Notes under the pieces: model-generated
Seen by the model: only the letters and a program-made list of their open reading frames with translations
The model's database searches: none
What the model was told of the DNA's origin: nothing
From: Iamia sp963728655
Lineage (GTDB): Bacteria; Actinomycetota; Acidimicrobiia; Acidimicrobiales; Iamiaceae
Direction: 5' to 3'
DNA: 64,000 nt
Assembly: GCA_963728655.1 (NCBI GenBank)
Contig: CAVSLD010000006.1
Span: 1,364,001 to 1,428,000 of the forward strand
Made by a program: the position numbers and the translations under genes
In this document: positions 21,209 to 29,984 of the stretch, in pieces
Position numbering within the stretch: position 1 is the first letter of the stretch
How the letters are laid out: each line of letters opens with the position of its first letter

Positions 21209-23233
21209 TCAGGGGGCGGTGACCGCGGCCACCACGGCCGCGGTCATCCGGTCCTGGGCCCGGGCCAGACCGGGGGCATCGCCGCCGAGGGCGATGCCCC
21301 CCACGGAGGTGACGGTCGTGGGCCAGCAACCCAGGCGGATGAGGTGACCGGCGCCGGGGTGGTCCTGGAGGACGTCGTCGGCTCGGTCCCGCCGGGCCAG
21401 GAGGCGGCGTGCCATCTCGCCCGAGGGCCACATCTCGTCCCCGCCACCGGCGACGAGCAGCAGCGGAGCGCCGATGTCCTCGGCGCGGATGGCGGCCGCC
21501 CCTGTGGCGTCGGGCTCGTCGAGTCGAGGGCCGTAGGCCACGGCCATGTGCAGCACCGCCGGGCCGTGGCGCCGGGCGTTCCCCCGCCGCACGACCGCCT
21601 GGCGGGCCATGGCGGCGAAGAGGGCGGCGTCGTCGGTCTCCACCGCGGGCAGGTCCTCCCCGTCGAGGGTCCAGGCCGGTGTCCCGGGCAGGGATCCCTC
21701 GGGGCCGAGGCCCACCCAGGTGAGCGACGACGGCGAGACCCCCACCACGAGCCGGAGCGGGAGGTCCGGGATGCGCGACGCGGCGGCCAGCAGGCCCTCG
21801 GCGCCCCGGGAGATGGCCATGGCGCTCACCCTGTGGGCGTCGACCTGGGGCTGGGCGGCCAGCCAGCGGATGGCGTCGGCGAAGCGCTCCAGGGGGATCC
21901 GGGCCAGCAGGGGTTCGAGGTCGTCGAGGGCGGGGCCGTCGCCGGCGAAGGTGGCCGCCACCAGCGCAGCGCAGCCGTGGGAGGCCAGCAGGGCGGCGTT
22001 GGCCCCCTGGGAGTCGAGGCCGCCCTCGGAGCCGGGGAAGAGCACCACCCCCGGGAGGCCCGTGCCCCCCTCGGGGGCGAACAGGCGCCCCACCACGCCG
22101 GGCGCCCGCACCTCCTGCACCACCACGTCCGGGGTGGCGGTCCGGCGCACGAGGGTGGCCCGCAGGGAGGCGCCCCCACCCGACGCGGTGATCACCGTGG
22201 CCGCGGGCTCCGTCGACGGGAGGAAGATGTCGGGCGTGGCGTCGTCGCTGGCGAAGCGCATGGCCCACAGGGGGCCGGTGGGGTCGACGCCCGTCCAGTC
22301 GCCCCCGGTCGGTGCGTCGGTCCCGAGGTCGACGACACCGTCGGCCGCGGCGGTGAAGGTCGCCGCCGAGCGCCACCGGTGGCCGGCCACGTCGACGGTC
22401 TCGGCACCGACCTCGACCGCGGCGCCGGGGGCGAACCCGGTGACCCGCACGGTGACCAGCTCGTCGGCCAGGGCGTCGTCGGGCGTCAGGTGCACGGCCT
22501 CGGTGCCCGAGCGGCGCCGGTCCGTCGCCCGGTCGACCGGCAGCGCCGGCACCGGGGTGCCCTCCTGGCCGGGTCCGCCGGCGGCCTCACCGAACCAGTC
22601 CGGGAACTTGGTGGTGAAGAGCATGCCCAGACCGAGGGCGACGAAGGGCAGCACCCAGTAGCAGGCCACCGACAGGGCGTCGCTGTCGTCGCGGACGGTG
22701 GCGCTGCCGTCGACGAGGGGTGGGATGGCGGCCACCGCGGTCATGAACGCCATCACCCCGACCCACACCCACGCGAGGAGGCGGCACACGTAGACGAACC
22801 CCGGCTCGTCCCAGAGCTCGGGCGGCGTGGACTGCCGGGCGTACTGCTCGGTGAAGGGGCGACCGATGAGGACCGACACGACCACGACGGCGAAGAGCCC
22901 GAAGTTGCCGAGGGGCTGGATCCAGCGCTCGAGGGTGGTGTCCGGGAGGGTGAGGGCCAGCACCAGGAAGACGGCGAAGCTCACCGCCGATCCCACCTCG
23001 AGCACCATGAGCGGCGTGCGCCGCGCCAGGGCCACGATGTTGACCGCCACCGCCAGGGCCAGGGCGACCGACACCGCGACCACGAACGAGGCGTTCCCGA
23101 CGAGGATCCAGTACACGATCCAGGGGAGGAAGCCCACGACGAACGCCAGGGCGCTGCCGAGGGCCGATGCCGAGCTGCTGGAGGTCTCGGGGCGCGACGT
23201 CTCCGTCGCAACACCCCCGCCGATGGTGGTCAC
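21209..23233 (-). CDS. Membrane-anchored BAAT-like acyl-CoA thioesterase/acyltransferase
   Basis: A 674-residue fusion. Residues 25-230 hold about six membrane helices. Residues 250-370 resemble the bile-acid-CoA:amino-acid N-acyltransferase N-terminal domain, with LTPDDALADELVTVRVTG, FTAAADGVVDLG and GGDWTGVDPTGPLWAM. The rest is the alpha/beta hydrolase of BAAT C-terminal type: VVLFPGSEGGLDS, MAISRGAEGLL at the nucleophile elbow (Ser rather than Cys), LLLVAGGGDEMWPS with the acid, and HPGAGHLI with the catalytic His. Enzymes of this type cleave or transfer acyl groups from CoA thioesters. The membrane extension is not usual. The GTG at 23233 has TAGGAT eight bases upstream. Confidence 0.8.
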   Translation of the reverse strand: MTTIGGGVATETSRPETSSSSASALGSALAFVVGFLPWIVYWILVGNASFVVAVSVALALAVAVNIVALARRTPLMVLEVGSAVSFAVFLVLALTLPDTTLERWIQPLGNFGLFAVVVVSVLIGRPFTEQYARQSTPPELWDEPGFVYVCRLLAWVWVGVMAFMTAVAAIPPLVDGSATVRDDSDALSVACYWVLPFVALGLGMLFTTKFPDWFGEAAGGPGQEGTPVPALPVDRATDRRRSGTEAVHLTPDDALADELVTVRVTGFAPGAAVEVGAETVDVAGHRWRSAATFTAAADGVVDLGTDAPTGGDWTGVDPTGPLWAMRFASDDATPDIFLPSTEPAATVITASGGGASLRATLVRRTATPDVVVQEVRAPGVVGRLFAPEGGTGLPGVVLFPGSEGGLDSQGANAALLASHGCAALVAATFAGDGPALDDLEPLLARIPLERFADAIRWLAAQPQVDAHRVSAMAISRGAEGLLAAASRIPDLPLRLVVGVSPSSLTWVGLGPEGSLPGTPAWTLDGEDLPAVETDDAALFAAMARQAVVRRGNARRHGPAVLHMAVAYGPRLDEPDATGAAAIRAEDIGAPLLLVAGGGDEMWPSGEMARRLLARRDRADDVLQDHPGAGHLIRLGCWPTTVTSVGGIALGGDAPGLARAQDRMTAAVVAAVTAP

Positions 23234-23241
23234 GGACGGTG

Positions 23242-23247
23242 ATCCTA
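23242..23247 (-). promoter_or_regulatory. Near-leaderless -10 box of the BAAT-like gene
   Basis: Minus-strand TAGGAT, eight bases, then the GTG at 23233. No ribosome site is seen between them. Confidence 0.4.
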
Positions 23248-23308
23248 TGCAGGTCAGAAGGGTCGTGCCGCGCAGCGCGGGGCGCGCGGCGGCGCCTGGC
23301 CGTGGCCC

Positions 23309-24931
23309 TCAACCGTCGGTGGCGGGGGTGGGGGTGGCTGCTGCGTGGAGACCCCGGGCCGTGGGGTAGTCGGGCTTGCCCACGTCGGTCCGCGGCACCC
23401 GCGCCACCACGGTGACGCGGCGAGGCAGCTTGTAGGAGGCCAGGCGCCGGCGGGCCTGCGCCAGCACGGCGTCCACCTCGACCTCGGAGCCCTCGGCGCT
23501 CGACAGCACCGCCGCCACCGCCTGGCCGAAGCGCTCGTCGTCCACGCCGAAGACCAGGGCGTCCTCCACCCCCTCGACCGCCTTGAGCACCTCCTCGACC
23601 TCCTCGGGGTACACCTTCTCCCCTGCCGTGTTGATGCACGACGAGCCCCGTCCCCGCAGGGACAGGTGGCCGTCGGCGTCGATGGTGGCCAGGTCCCCGG
23701 GGACCGTGTAGCGGACCCCGTCGATCACCCGGAACGTGGTCGCGCTCTTGGCCTCGTCCTTGTGGTAGCGGTCGGCCCCGCCGGGCAGGGCGACCAGCCC
23801 GACCTGGTCCGACCCCGGCGGGAGGGGCCGGCCGTCCTCGCCCAGCACGACGACCCCCTTCCCCGGGCGGAACCGGGCCGTCTCGGCGGGCGCCGCGGCG
23901 GTGGAGATGGACATGCCCATGGTGCCCTCGGTGGAGGCGATGAGATCGAGGATCATGACCCCCGGGAGGTGCCCAAGGAGCCCGGTCTTGACCTCGGCCG
24001 AGAACATGGCGCCCGACGACGACATCGACCGCACGCACCCGAGGTCGCGGTCGGGACGCTCGTCGAGGGCGGCGAGCATGGGCCGGGCGAAGGGGTCGCC
24101 CACGACGGTGATGGCGTTGACCCGCTCGGCCTCGACCGTGTCCCAGAGGTGGTGGGCGTCGAGGTGGCGCCGCTCCAGCAGCACCACCGTGCCCCCCGTG
24201 GCCAGGGCCGGGAGCGCCCCGATGCCCAGGCCGGTGCTGTGCATGAGGGGCGGCGCCGGCAGCGAGACCATCACGTCGCCGGTGCCCTCCAGCGAGGCGG
24301 TGAAGGCCGGCGCGTCGTCGAGGGCCACCGGAGGGTGGCCCATCAGCGGGGGGACGGCCTCGAGCAGGTACCCGAGCGGGGCCCCCACCCGGGCCACCAC
24401 GCCCTTGGGCATGCCCGTGGTCCCACCCGTGTAGCTCATGGTGGTGTCGTCGGGGTCGCGCACGATGCGCGCCGCCGGGTCGGTGGCGGCGACGAGCTCC
24501 TCGTAGCGGACGCTGGCCTCGTGGTGGGGGCCGCCGTCGTCGACCTCGACCAGCAGGCCCGGCGCGCCCGCCCTCGTCGCCGCCTGCCCCGCCACCTCCG
24601 AGAGCGTCGCGTGGTGCACGAGGGCCTCGGCGTCGGCGTTGGTGAGCAGGTAGGCGATCTCCTCGGCGGTGTAGCGGTAGTTGACGTTGAAGGGCACGGC
24701 CCGGATCTTCAGGGCCGCGAAGTAGGCCTCCAGGTACTCCGGGCTGTTGTGGAGCAGCAGGCCGACCCGGGACCCGGGCCCGATCCCCGCGGCCCCGAGG
24801 GCGCCGGCCAGGCGCGCCGCCCGGTCGTCGAGCTGGCGCCAGGTGCGGCGGGTGGCGCCCTGCACCAGGGCCGGGCGGTCCGGGACGGCGTCGCTGATGT
24901 GCTCCCAGAGGGTGGCGGGGTGCATCTCCAC
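23309..24931 (-). CDS. Acyl-CoA synthetase (AMP-binding family)
   Basis: About 540 residues. It activates a carboxylic acid to acyl-AMP and then to acyl-CoA. Landmarks are the P-loop SYTGGTTGMPKG near residue 178, the A5-like DLIASTEGTMG, the A7 motif TVPGDLATIDADGHLSLRGRGSSCINTAGEKVYPEEVEE (only parts are conserved) and a C-terminal lysine in RTDVGKPDYPTAR. The group resembles actinobacterial fatty acid or steroid side-chain ligases; the substrate is unknown. The start is the GTG at 24931, six bases from a GAGGAG site. The ATG two codons later is possible. The neighbouring BAAT-like hydrolase suggests shared acyl-CoA chemistry. Confidence 0.88.
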   Translation of the reverse strand: MEMHPATLWEHISDAVPDRPALVQGATRRTWRQLDDRAARLAGALGAAGIGPGSRVGLLLHNSPEYLEAYFAALKIRAVPFNVNYRYTAEEIAYLLTNADAEALVHHATLSEVAGQAATRAGAPGLLVEVDDGGPHHEASVRYEELVAATDPAARIVRDPDDTTMSYTGGTTGMPKGVVARVGAPLGYLLEAVPPLMGHPPVALDDAPAFTASLEGTGDVMVSLPAPPLMHSTGLGIGALPALATGGTVVLLERRHLDAHHLWDTVEAERVNAITVVGDPFARPMLAALDERPDRDLGCVRSMSSSGAMFSAEVKTGLLGHLPGVMILDLIASTEGTMGMSISTAAAPAETARFRPGKGVVVLGEDGRPLPPGSDQVGLVALPGGADRYHKDEAKSATTFRVIDGVRYTVPGDLATIDADGHLSLRGRGSSCINTAGEKVYPEEVEEVLKAVEGVEDALVFGVDDERFGQAVAAVLSSAEGSEVEVDAVLAQARRRLASYKLPRRVTVVARVPRTDVGKPDYPTARGLHAAATPTPATDG

Positions 24932-25065
24932 GGTTCGCTCCTCGCGATCGGACGGGTCGGGCCCCGCCGCGGGCGGGGGCGACCCCTCGGCGCCGGGCCG
25001 TGCGACGCCGGTCACTCCTCCCTTCGTACCCCATCGCACCCGGCCCCGTGTGGCACGGTGGGCCG

Positions 25066-25551
25066 ATGCCACGCATCGAGGCGACCCGGCGGGTCGCCGT
25101 CGGCGTCCACCAGGCCTTCGCCCTGTCCCAGAGCCAGGGCGAGGTCCGCTACGCCTGGGATCCCTTCGTCCGCGAGCAGCACCTCCTCGGCGGCGCTGCG
25201 CACCCGGGGCGGGGGGTGCGCACCAGGACCACCTCGCGGCACCGGTTGTCGATGGTGAGCGAGTACACCTCGTTCCGGGAGCCCACCCAGGTGGGCATGA
25301 AGATGGTCGAGGGCCCGTGGTTCTTCTCCGCCTTCGGCGGCGGGTGGTCGTTCAAGGAGGTCGGTCCGGACGCGACCGACGCCACCTGGCGCTACACCTT
25401 CACCATCCGCCCCTCGTGGCTGGCCCCGGTCGCCGACCCCCTCGGGCGGGTGCTGCTGGGCCGCGACGTCGAGCGACGCCTCGCCGCCTTCGGCGAGGGC
25501 TGCGCCGATGCCGACCTGGTGGCCCGGGCCGAGGCCCAGCTGGCCGGCTGA
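25066..25551 (+). CDS. SRPBCC (START-like) superfamily protein
   Basis: A 161-residue protein starting MPRIEATRRVAVGVHQAFAL, with a central WDPFVREQHLLGG, then WFFSAFGGGWSFKEVGPD and WRYTFTIRPSWLAPVADPLGRVLL. The layout (a short first strand, paired helices, a long antiparallel sheet and a final helix of about 30 residues) is that of polyketide-cyclase/dehydrase-like SRPBCC proteins that bind hydrophobic ligands. No catalytic residue can be named. The ATG at 25066 is chosen over an upstream in-frame ATG because similarity begins there. It converges on the SDR gene. Confidence 0.68.
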   Translation: MPRIEATRRVAVGVHQAFALSQSQGEVRYAWDPFVREQHLLGGAAHPGRGVRTRTTSRHRLSMVSEYTSFREPTQVGMKMVEGPWFFSAFGGGWSFKEVGPDATDATWRYTFTIRPSWLAPVADPLGRVLLGRDVERRLAAFGEGCADADLVARAEAQLAG

Positions 25552-25585
25552 GGTCTGGCCGGCTGAGGGGCCCGCCGACCCGGGC

Positions 25586-26401
25586 TCAGGGCGGACCGAG
25601 GGTGGGGTTCACCCCGTCGGCCGCCCGCTGCATGCGCGCCACCGGCAGGGATCGGGTCTCGGGGTGGGTCAGGACCCAGAACCGGTCGGCCCGGATGGCG
25701 GCGACCACCTGGTCGGCCACCTCGGCCGGCTCGATGCCCTCGTCCTCGACCCCGTGGCGGGCGACCTCGCCGATCATCACCGCCATGGGCGTCTCCGCGG
25801 TGCCGGTCTCGTTGGCCACCAGCCGGGTCCTCACCCACCCCGGGCACAGCACGGTGACGCCGATGCCCGTGGCGGTGGCCTGCATCTCGACGTAGAGGCC
25901 CTCGCTCAGGGCGACCACGGCGTGCTTGGTCGCGTTGTAGGGGGCGGCGCCGGGCATGGCGATCAGCCCGGCCATGGAGGCGGTGTTGACGATGTGGCCC
26001 TCGCCCTGGGCGGTCATGGTCGGGAGGAAGGCCCGGATGCCGTGGACCACGCCGAAGAGGTTGACCCCCACGACCCTCTCCCAGAGGTCCATGGGCGCGC
26101 TCCAGGCGTCGCCCAGCCCCCCGATGCCGGCGTTGTTGCACAGCACGTGGACCCGGCCGTGGCGCTCGAGGGTCGCGGCGGCGAGGGACTGGACGTCGGC
26201 CTCGACCGAGGTGTCGCAGCGCACCGCCCGCACGTCGCCGCCCCTCTGGGCGAGGCCGTGCTCGACCTCGGCCAGGCGCTCCTCGTCGACGTCGGCGAGG
26301 ACCACGGCCATGCCCTGGCCGACGAAGGCCTCCGCCATCGCCGCACCGATGCCGCTGGCGGCGCCGGTGACGACCGCGACCTTGCCCGGGAGGTCCTGCA
26401 C
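25586..26401 (-). CDS. Short-chain dehydrogenase/reductase
   Basis: A 271-residue classical SDR. The cofactor motif is VTGAASGIGAAMAE (TGxxxGIG), followed by LADVDEERL (Asp after beta-2, which favours NAD over NADP), LCNNAGIGGLGD (NNAG), the catalytic Ser in VNTASMAGL and YNATKHAV (YxxxK). CPGWVRTRL follows as usual. It oxidises or reduces an unknown alcohol or ketone. Translation starts at the GTG at 26401, with TACGGT seven bases upstream and no ribosome site. Confidence 0.92.
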   Translation of the reverse strand: MQDLPGKVAVVTGAASGIGAAMAEAFVGQGMAVVLADVDEERLAEVEHGLAQRGGDVRAVRCDTSVEADVQSLAAATLERHGRVHVLCNNAGIGGLGDAWSAPMDLWERVVGVNLFGVVHGIRAFLPTMTAQGEGHIVNTASMAGLIAMPGAAPYNATKHAVVALSEGLYVEMQATATGIGVTVLCPGWVRTRLVANETGTAETPMAVMIGEVARHGVEDEGIEPAEVADQVVAAIRADRFWVLTHPETRSLPVARMQRAADGVNPTLGPP

Positions 26402-26408
26402 GGGCCGG

Positions 26409-26414
26409 ACCGTA
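26409..26414 (-). promoter_or_regulatory. Leaderless -10 box of the SDR gene
   Basis: Minus-strand TACGGT, then seven bases (ccggccc), then the GTG at 26401. Confidence 0.5.
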
Positions 26415-26461
26415 GCCCGCTCTGGCGCTGGTGGGCCGAGGGCTCCGGTCGCGGCCGGGGC

Positions 26462-26971
26462 TCAGATGCGGCCGCAGCCGGTCGAGCCGGAGATGTCGAC
26501 CCGCACCAGGTCGCCGTCGAAGGGGGCACTGGCGGTGACGGCCACGCGGACGTCGCCGTGGGCACCTCGGAGGGACGGCTCGGCCCCACCCACGGTGCTG
26601 CGCGCCGAGGAGATGTCGAGCCCGTCCCAGGCCGCCGCCACCTCGTCGAGGAGGGCGTCGACGCGACCCTCGGGGACGTCGACGGTGCCCCCCGCCTGCC
26701 ACTGACACCGGTCACGGTCGATGGCGTCGTCGCAGCGCTTGGCCTCCAGCGCCGGCGGCGTGGTCGAGAACGGCGCCGCGGCGGCGACGAGGGCCTGCTC
26801 GAGCAGGGCGCGCTGGGCGTCCATGTCGTCCGTGTCGACCATGGTCGGGTCGTCTCCTCCGCCGCACGAGGCGGCGCTCAGGGTCACCAGGGCGAGGGCC
26901 ACGACGGCGTGGGCGACGAGCCTCGGACCGGGCCGGCCGCGGTGCCGCGGGGCGGGCCGGGCGGAGCTCAC
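26462..26971 (-). CDS. Hypothetical lipoprotein
   Basis: A 169-residue protein I do not recognise. An Arg-rich N-terminus is followed by VVALALVTLSAASCGGG, a type II signal peptide with Cys at the lipobox, so a surface-anchored protein is expected. Two further Cys (in RCDDAIDRDRCQW) and a final Cys in the C-terminal TGCGRI may form disulfides. The GTG at 26971 overlaps the stop of the DUF1023 hydrolase gene (GTGA), making it the third gene of an operon with that hydrolase and a small helical protein. Confidence 0.65.
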   Translation of the reverse strand: MSSARPAPRHRGRPGPRLVAHAVVALALVTLSAASCGGGDDPTMVDTDDMDAQRALLEQALVAAAAPFSTTPPALEAKRCDDAIDRDRCQWQAGGTVDVPEGRVDALLDEVAAAWDGLDISSARSTVGGAEPSLRGAHGDVRVAVTASAPFDGDLVRVDISGSTGCGRI

Positions 26972-28311
26972 CCGGTCCTCAGGGGCAGGCCCAGGGCGAT
27001 GCGCCCCAGGTTCTCGAGCGACAGGGAGTCGCGTGCGAAGTAGCGGCCGTGGCCGTCGACGTCGGTGGCGAACACGGTGGCGCCGAAGCCGTCGTCGGCC
27101 GGATCCTCGCCGTGGACCGGGGCGAAGGGCACCACGTCGCCGTGGTGCTCGCCGGCGTAGAGGTCCACCGCGACCGACCCGAGGTCGTCGCGGTCGTCGG
27201 GGCCCATGCCCGGGCTGCCCACCACGGCGACGGCGTCGACGGGCAGGTCGGCGCCCATCGCTCGTCCGGCCACCACCGAACCGTAGCTGTGGGCCGCGAT
27301 GCTGTGGCGGGCGTCGGGGTTGACCCGCACCACCTCGTCGACCGCGTCGACCAGCGCCGGTCCCCCGTCGTCGGCGGCCCCGTCGGCCGCCGCTCCGACC
27401 AGGTCGTCGGGCGCGTCGTAGCCGAGCCAGGCCACCGTGGCGTGGGACCCGCCGGGGTCGAGCGAGTCCATCCGGTCGCGCAGGTTCTCGGCGTTGCCGG
27501 CCACACCGTCGACGTCGGCGATGTCGTTGGTGATCCCGGGGACGACCACCGACACGGAGTCGGCCCCGGTGAGGTCGCCGAACACCTCGGCCACCCGCCC
27601 GTCGCCGGAGGGCTCGAACATCCAGACCTGACGCCCGGGCTCAGCCATGCGCTCCAGGTTGGCCAGCCGGTCCCGCAGCCAGGCCAGGCGCTCGGTGTCG
27701 CTCTCCGAGGCCGGGTTGATGTCGCCCACCCAGTCGGTGAGCCGGTCCCACCGGCCCCGGTCGCCGATCTCGTCCTGCAGCCGCTCCACCTCCCTCCGGC
27801 TGCGGGCCACCTCGGCGTCGAGGCGGCGGGCGTTCGCCGCGTAGCGGACCTGGGGCGACAGCCCGTCGAGGTTGCCCAGGACCTCGTGCTCGGTGGCCAG
27901 CAGTGCCTCGCGGTCGCCGTCGGTGAGGGCCGCCCACCACGCCGCCACCTCGTCGGGGTCCGGGTCGACGTCGAGCAGGTCGCGCGCCAGCCGGCTCCGC
28001 AGGTCGGCATCGTAGGTGGGGGCCAGGGCTGGGCCCACGCGGCCGTCGGCCGCGGTGACCACGCCGGTCGCGTCAGCGGCCCGGAAGCGGGCGCCCACCT
28101 CGGCCACCGTGGCGTCGAGCTCGCGCACCCGGGTGGTGTGGCGCCGGCTCAGCACCAGGTCGGTGAGGCCGAAGCCCGGGGGCAGCGCCGCGGCGAGGAC
28201 GGCCAGGGCGTCCTCCACCCGGCCGATGGCGCGGACCACCGCGTCGGTGGGCTCGACCAGGCCGGCGGTGTAGGCGGCCATGGCTGCGGGCCGGGCCGAT
28301 GCGGTGGGCAC
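26968..28311 (-). CDS. DUF1023 alpha/beta hydrolase
   Basis: A 447-residue protein with a helical N-terminal half (about 200 residues, containing RSRREVERLQDEIGDRGRW) and a C-terminal alpha/beta hydrolase of the DUF1023 family. Motifs are VSVVVPGITNDIADVDG, VAWLGYDAPDD, the nucleophile elbow IAAHSYGSVVAGRA, VVGSPGMG and a late GHGRYF with the likely catalytic His. These actinobacterial proteins often sit with WXG100-like genes and are thought to act at the cell surface. The GTG at 28311 begins one base after the small upstream gene ends. Confidence 0.82.
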   Translation of the reverse strand: MPTASARPAAMAAYTAGLVEPTDAVVRAIGRVEDALAVLAAALPPGFGLTDLVLSRRHTTRVRELDATVAEVGARFRAADATGVVTAADGRVGPALAPTYDADLRSRLARDLLDVDPDPDEVAAWWAALTDGDREALLATEHEVLGNLDGLSPQVRYAANARRLDAEVARSRREVERLQDEIGDRGRWDRLTDWVGDINPASESDTERLAWLRDRLANLERMAEPGRQVWMFEPSGDGRVAEVFGDLTGADSVSVVVPGITNDIADVDGVAGNAENLRDRMDSLDPGGSHATVAWLGYDAPDDLVGAAADGAADDGGPALVDAVDEVVRVNPDARHSIAAHSYGSVVAGRAMGADLPVDAVAVVGSPGMGPDDRDDLGSVAVDLYAGEHHGDVVPFAPVHGEDPADDGFGATVFATDVDGHGRYFARDSLSLENLGRIALGLPLRTG

Positions 28312-28312
28312 G

Positions 28313-28618
28313 TCAGGGCCCGCCGGCGTGGACGTAGGCGTCGACGACGATCGCCGCCACCTCGGCCCGGGCTGCCTCCTCGGCCGCCCTGGCCTCGTCG
28401 ACCAGGTCGTCGAGGTCGGCCTGCGAGGTGGGCAGCTGGCGGTCGTAGGCGTCGCGGTGGGCCCCGGTCCAGTCCTCGAGGGTGCGCACCGCGCGTCGGC
28501 GGGCGGCCACCAGCTCTCCCACCCGGTCGGTGAGAGCGCGCACCGCGGCGTGGACCTCGTCCAGCTCGGCCGTGGGGACCCTCGTCACACGCTCAAGGGT
28601 CTCCTCACCGAGATGCAC
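28313..28618 (-). CDS. Small helical WXG100-like protein
   Basis: About 100 residues, almost wholly alpha-helical by composition, with a central turn LEDWTGAHRDAYD between two long helices. That W-x-G helix-turn-helix layout is like WXG100 proteins of type VII secretion, though here WTG is followed by RxxY. It pairs with the DUF1023 hydrolase directly downstream, a common arrangement. The start is uncertain: ATG at 28618 or GTG at 28588, the latter 12 bases after a GAGGAG site. No secretion ATPase is in the window. Confidence 0.6.
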   Translation of the reverse strand: MHLGEETLERVTRVPTAELDEVHAAVRALTDRVGELVAARRRAVRTLEDWTGAHRDAYDRQLPTSQADLDDLVDEARAAEEAARAEVAAIVVDAYVHAGGP

Positions 28619-28693
28619 CGAAACGTCACGTCGAGGACCGCACCCGTCCTGGGGTGCACGCGCCGGTGCCCGGGGCCCGCCGCCGTACCGGGT

Positions 28694-29137
28694 TCAGTGC
28701 CAGTCGCTGACGGCGACGTCGTCGGGCGACGGCGAGCCCGCCCCCGTCTCGAGCAGAGTCTTGAGGCTGAGCAGGTACACGGCCCACTTGGTGCTGCAGT
28801 GGTGGAGGAGCTCGACCGGCTCGGCCCAGCCCTCGTGGGTGAACAGCACGATGGTGAAGTCGTCGCTCTGCGAGAGCCGCCAGTCGATCGTCGTGCCGAT
28901 CCACTCGGGTGGGCCGTCGACCACCCGCCAGCGCACCCGCGCCCCCGGCGTCAGCTCGATCACCTCCATGTCGAAGCCGCCGGGCGGGAAGCGGAACGCG
29001 ATCTTGCCGCCCAGACCGGGGTCGCCGGTGGTGTCGGTGGTCCACCAGCCCGACAGGCCGTCGAGGGTGGTGAGGGCGGCGTAGGCCTCCTCGGGCTACG
29101 CGCCCTGCGCGCCGATGCGGTGGTGGATGTCGGTCAT
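28694..29137 (-). CDS. AHSA1/SRPBCC family protein with an internal stop codon
   Basis: Read through one stop, this is a 147-residue protein: MTDIHHRIGAQGA, then PEEAYAALTTLDGLSGWWT, GGKIAFRFPPGG, WIGTTIDWRLSQSDDF and a C-terminal CSTKWAVYLLSLK. This is the pattern of Aha1-like START-domain proteins encoded beside ArsR regulators. Codon 14 is TAG (29096-29098) with no frame shift, where relatives usually have Ser or a similar residue. Either a real nonsense mutation or an error would explain this. The ATG at 29137 overlaps the end of the arsR-type gene (ATGA), third in the operon. Confidence 0.7.
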
Positions 29138-29508
29138 CGTGGGTCTCCGGTGTCGGTGGCGGGTGGATCTGTGGTCGGCACCTCGCGCTCGATGCGCTCG
29201 GCGATGCGGGCGATGCGTTGCAGGCGTCCGTCCCAGCGGGAGCCGACCGAGGCCAGCTGGGCCGCGGCGCGGGCCAGCTGGGCGTCGTCGATGCGGAAGT
29301 GGCGCTCGCGCCCGACGGTCGTGCCGTGGACGAGCCCGACACCGTCGAGCACGCCCAGGTGCTTGGCCACGGCCTGGCGGGTGACGGGCAGCTGCTCGCT
29401 GAGCGATGTCGCGGTGCCGGGGCCGTCGGCCAGCAGGATGTCGAGCACCCGCCGGCGGGTGGGGTCGCCGATCGCCGACCAGAGGGCGTCGTCGACGGCT
29501 GCGGTCAC
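29134..29508 (-). CDS. ArsR-family transcriptional regulator
   Basis: A 124-residue winged-helix repressor: LWSAIGDPTRRRVLDILLADGPGTATSLSEQL, recognition helix VTRQAVAKHLGVLDGVGLV, then the wing GTTVGRERHFRID. No metal-binding CxC motif is present. It belongs to the group that pairs with AHSA1 proteins rather than arsenic sensors. Start and stop overlap both neighbours (GTGA and ATGA), so the three genes are co-translated. It probably represses its own operon by binding the palindromes at 29985-30047. Confidence 0.88.
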   Translation of the reverse strand: MTAAVDDALWSAIGDPTRRRVLDILLADGPGTATSLSEQLPVTRQAVAKHLGVLDGVGLVHGTTVGRERHFRIDDAQLARAAAQLASVGSRWDGRLQRIARIAERIEREVPTTDPPATDTGDPR

Positions 29509-29969
29509 GACACCACCGGGACGGTGGCCGCGTAGGAGACCAGCCGGGGAAGGAAGTGGTCCCAGCCGTGGAGGTGGTCCTGGTACTGCTCCTCGAGCAC
29601 CGCGACCTCCCAGCCCATCTCGCGGAAGCCGGTCTCGGCCATGTGGAGCCGGGTTCCGCCGTCGTGGGGTGTGAGGGTGAAGGTGACGAGCAGGGAGTTC
29701 CCCACCCGCGCCGCCTCGCCCTCGGCGTGGGTCCAGCGGAAGGAGAACAGGTGGTGGGGCTCGGCCTCGACCACGGTGACCCGGGGGACGTGGGCGTCGA
29801 GCGAGGTGGGATCACCGAACACGAGGTGACCCTCGCCGCCGGGCGTGGGGTCGAGCACGGCCTCGTCGGGCCACCACTCCTCCAGGTGCCGGGGGCTGGT
29901 GATGACCTCGAAGACCGTGGCCGGCGAGGCGTCGATCTGGACCTCTCGCTCGAGGGTGCCGTGCTCCAT
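29505..29969 (-). CDS. AHSA1/SRPBCC family protein
   Basis: A 154-residue START-like protein, first in an operon with ArsR and a second AHSA1 protein. It reads LEREVQIDASPATVFEVITSPRHLEEWWPDEA at the N-terminus, VVEAEPHHLFSFRW in the sheet and TRLHMAETGFREMGW before the C-terminal helix, which ends LHGWDHFLPRL. The W..FL.rL ending is typical of Aha1-like proteins. Ligand and role are unknown. The ATG at 29969 is 16 bases from the first candidate operator. Confidence 0.85.
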   Translation of the reverse strand: MEHGTLEREVQIDASPATVFEVITSPRHLEEWWPDEAVLDPTPGGEGHLVFGDPTSLDAHVPRVTVVEAEPHHLFSFRWTHAEGEAARVGNSLLVTFTLTPHDGGTRLHMAETGFREMGWEVAVLEEQYQDHLHGWDHFLPRLVSYAATVPVVS

Positions 29970-29984
29970 GGGGCTGCCTTTCGT

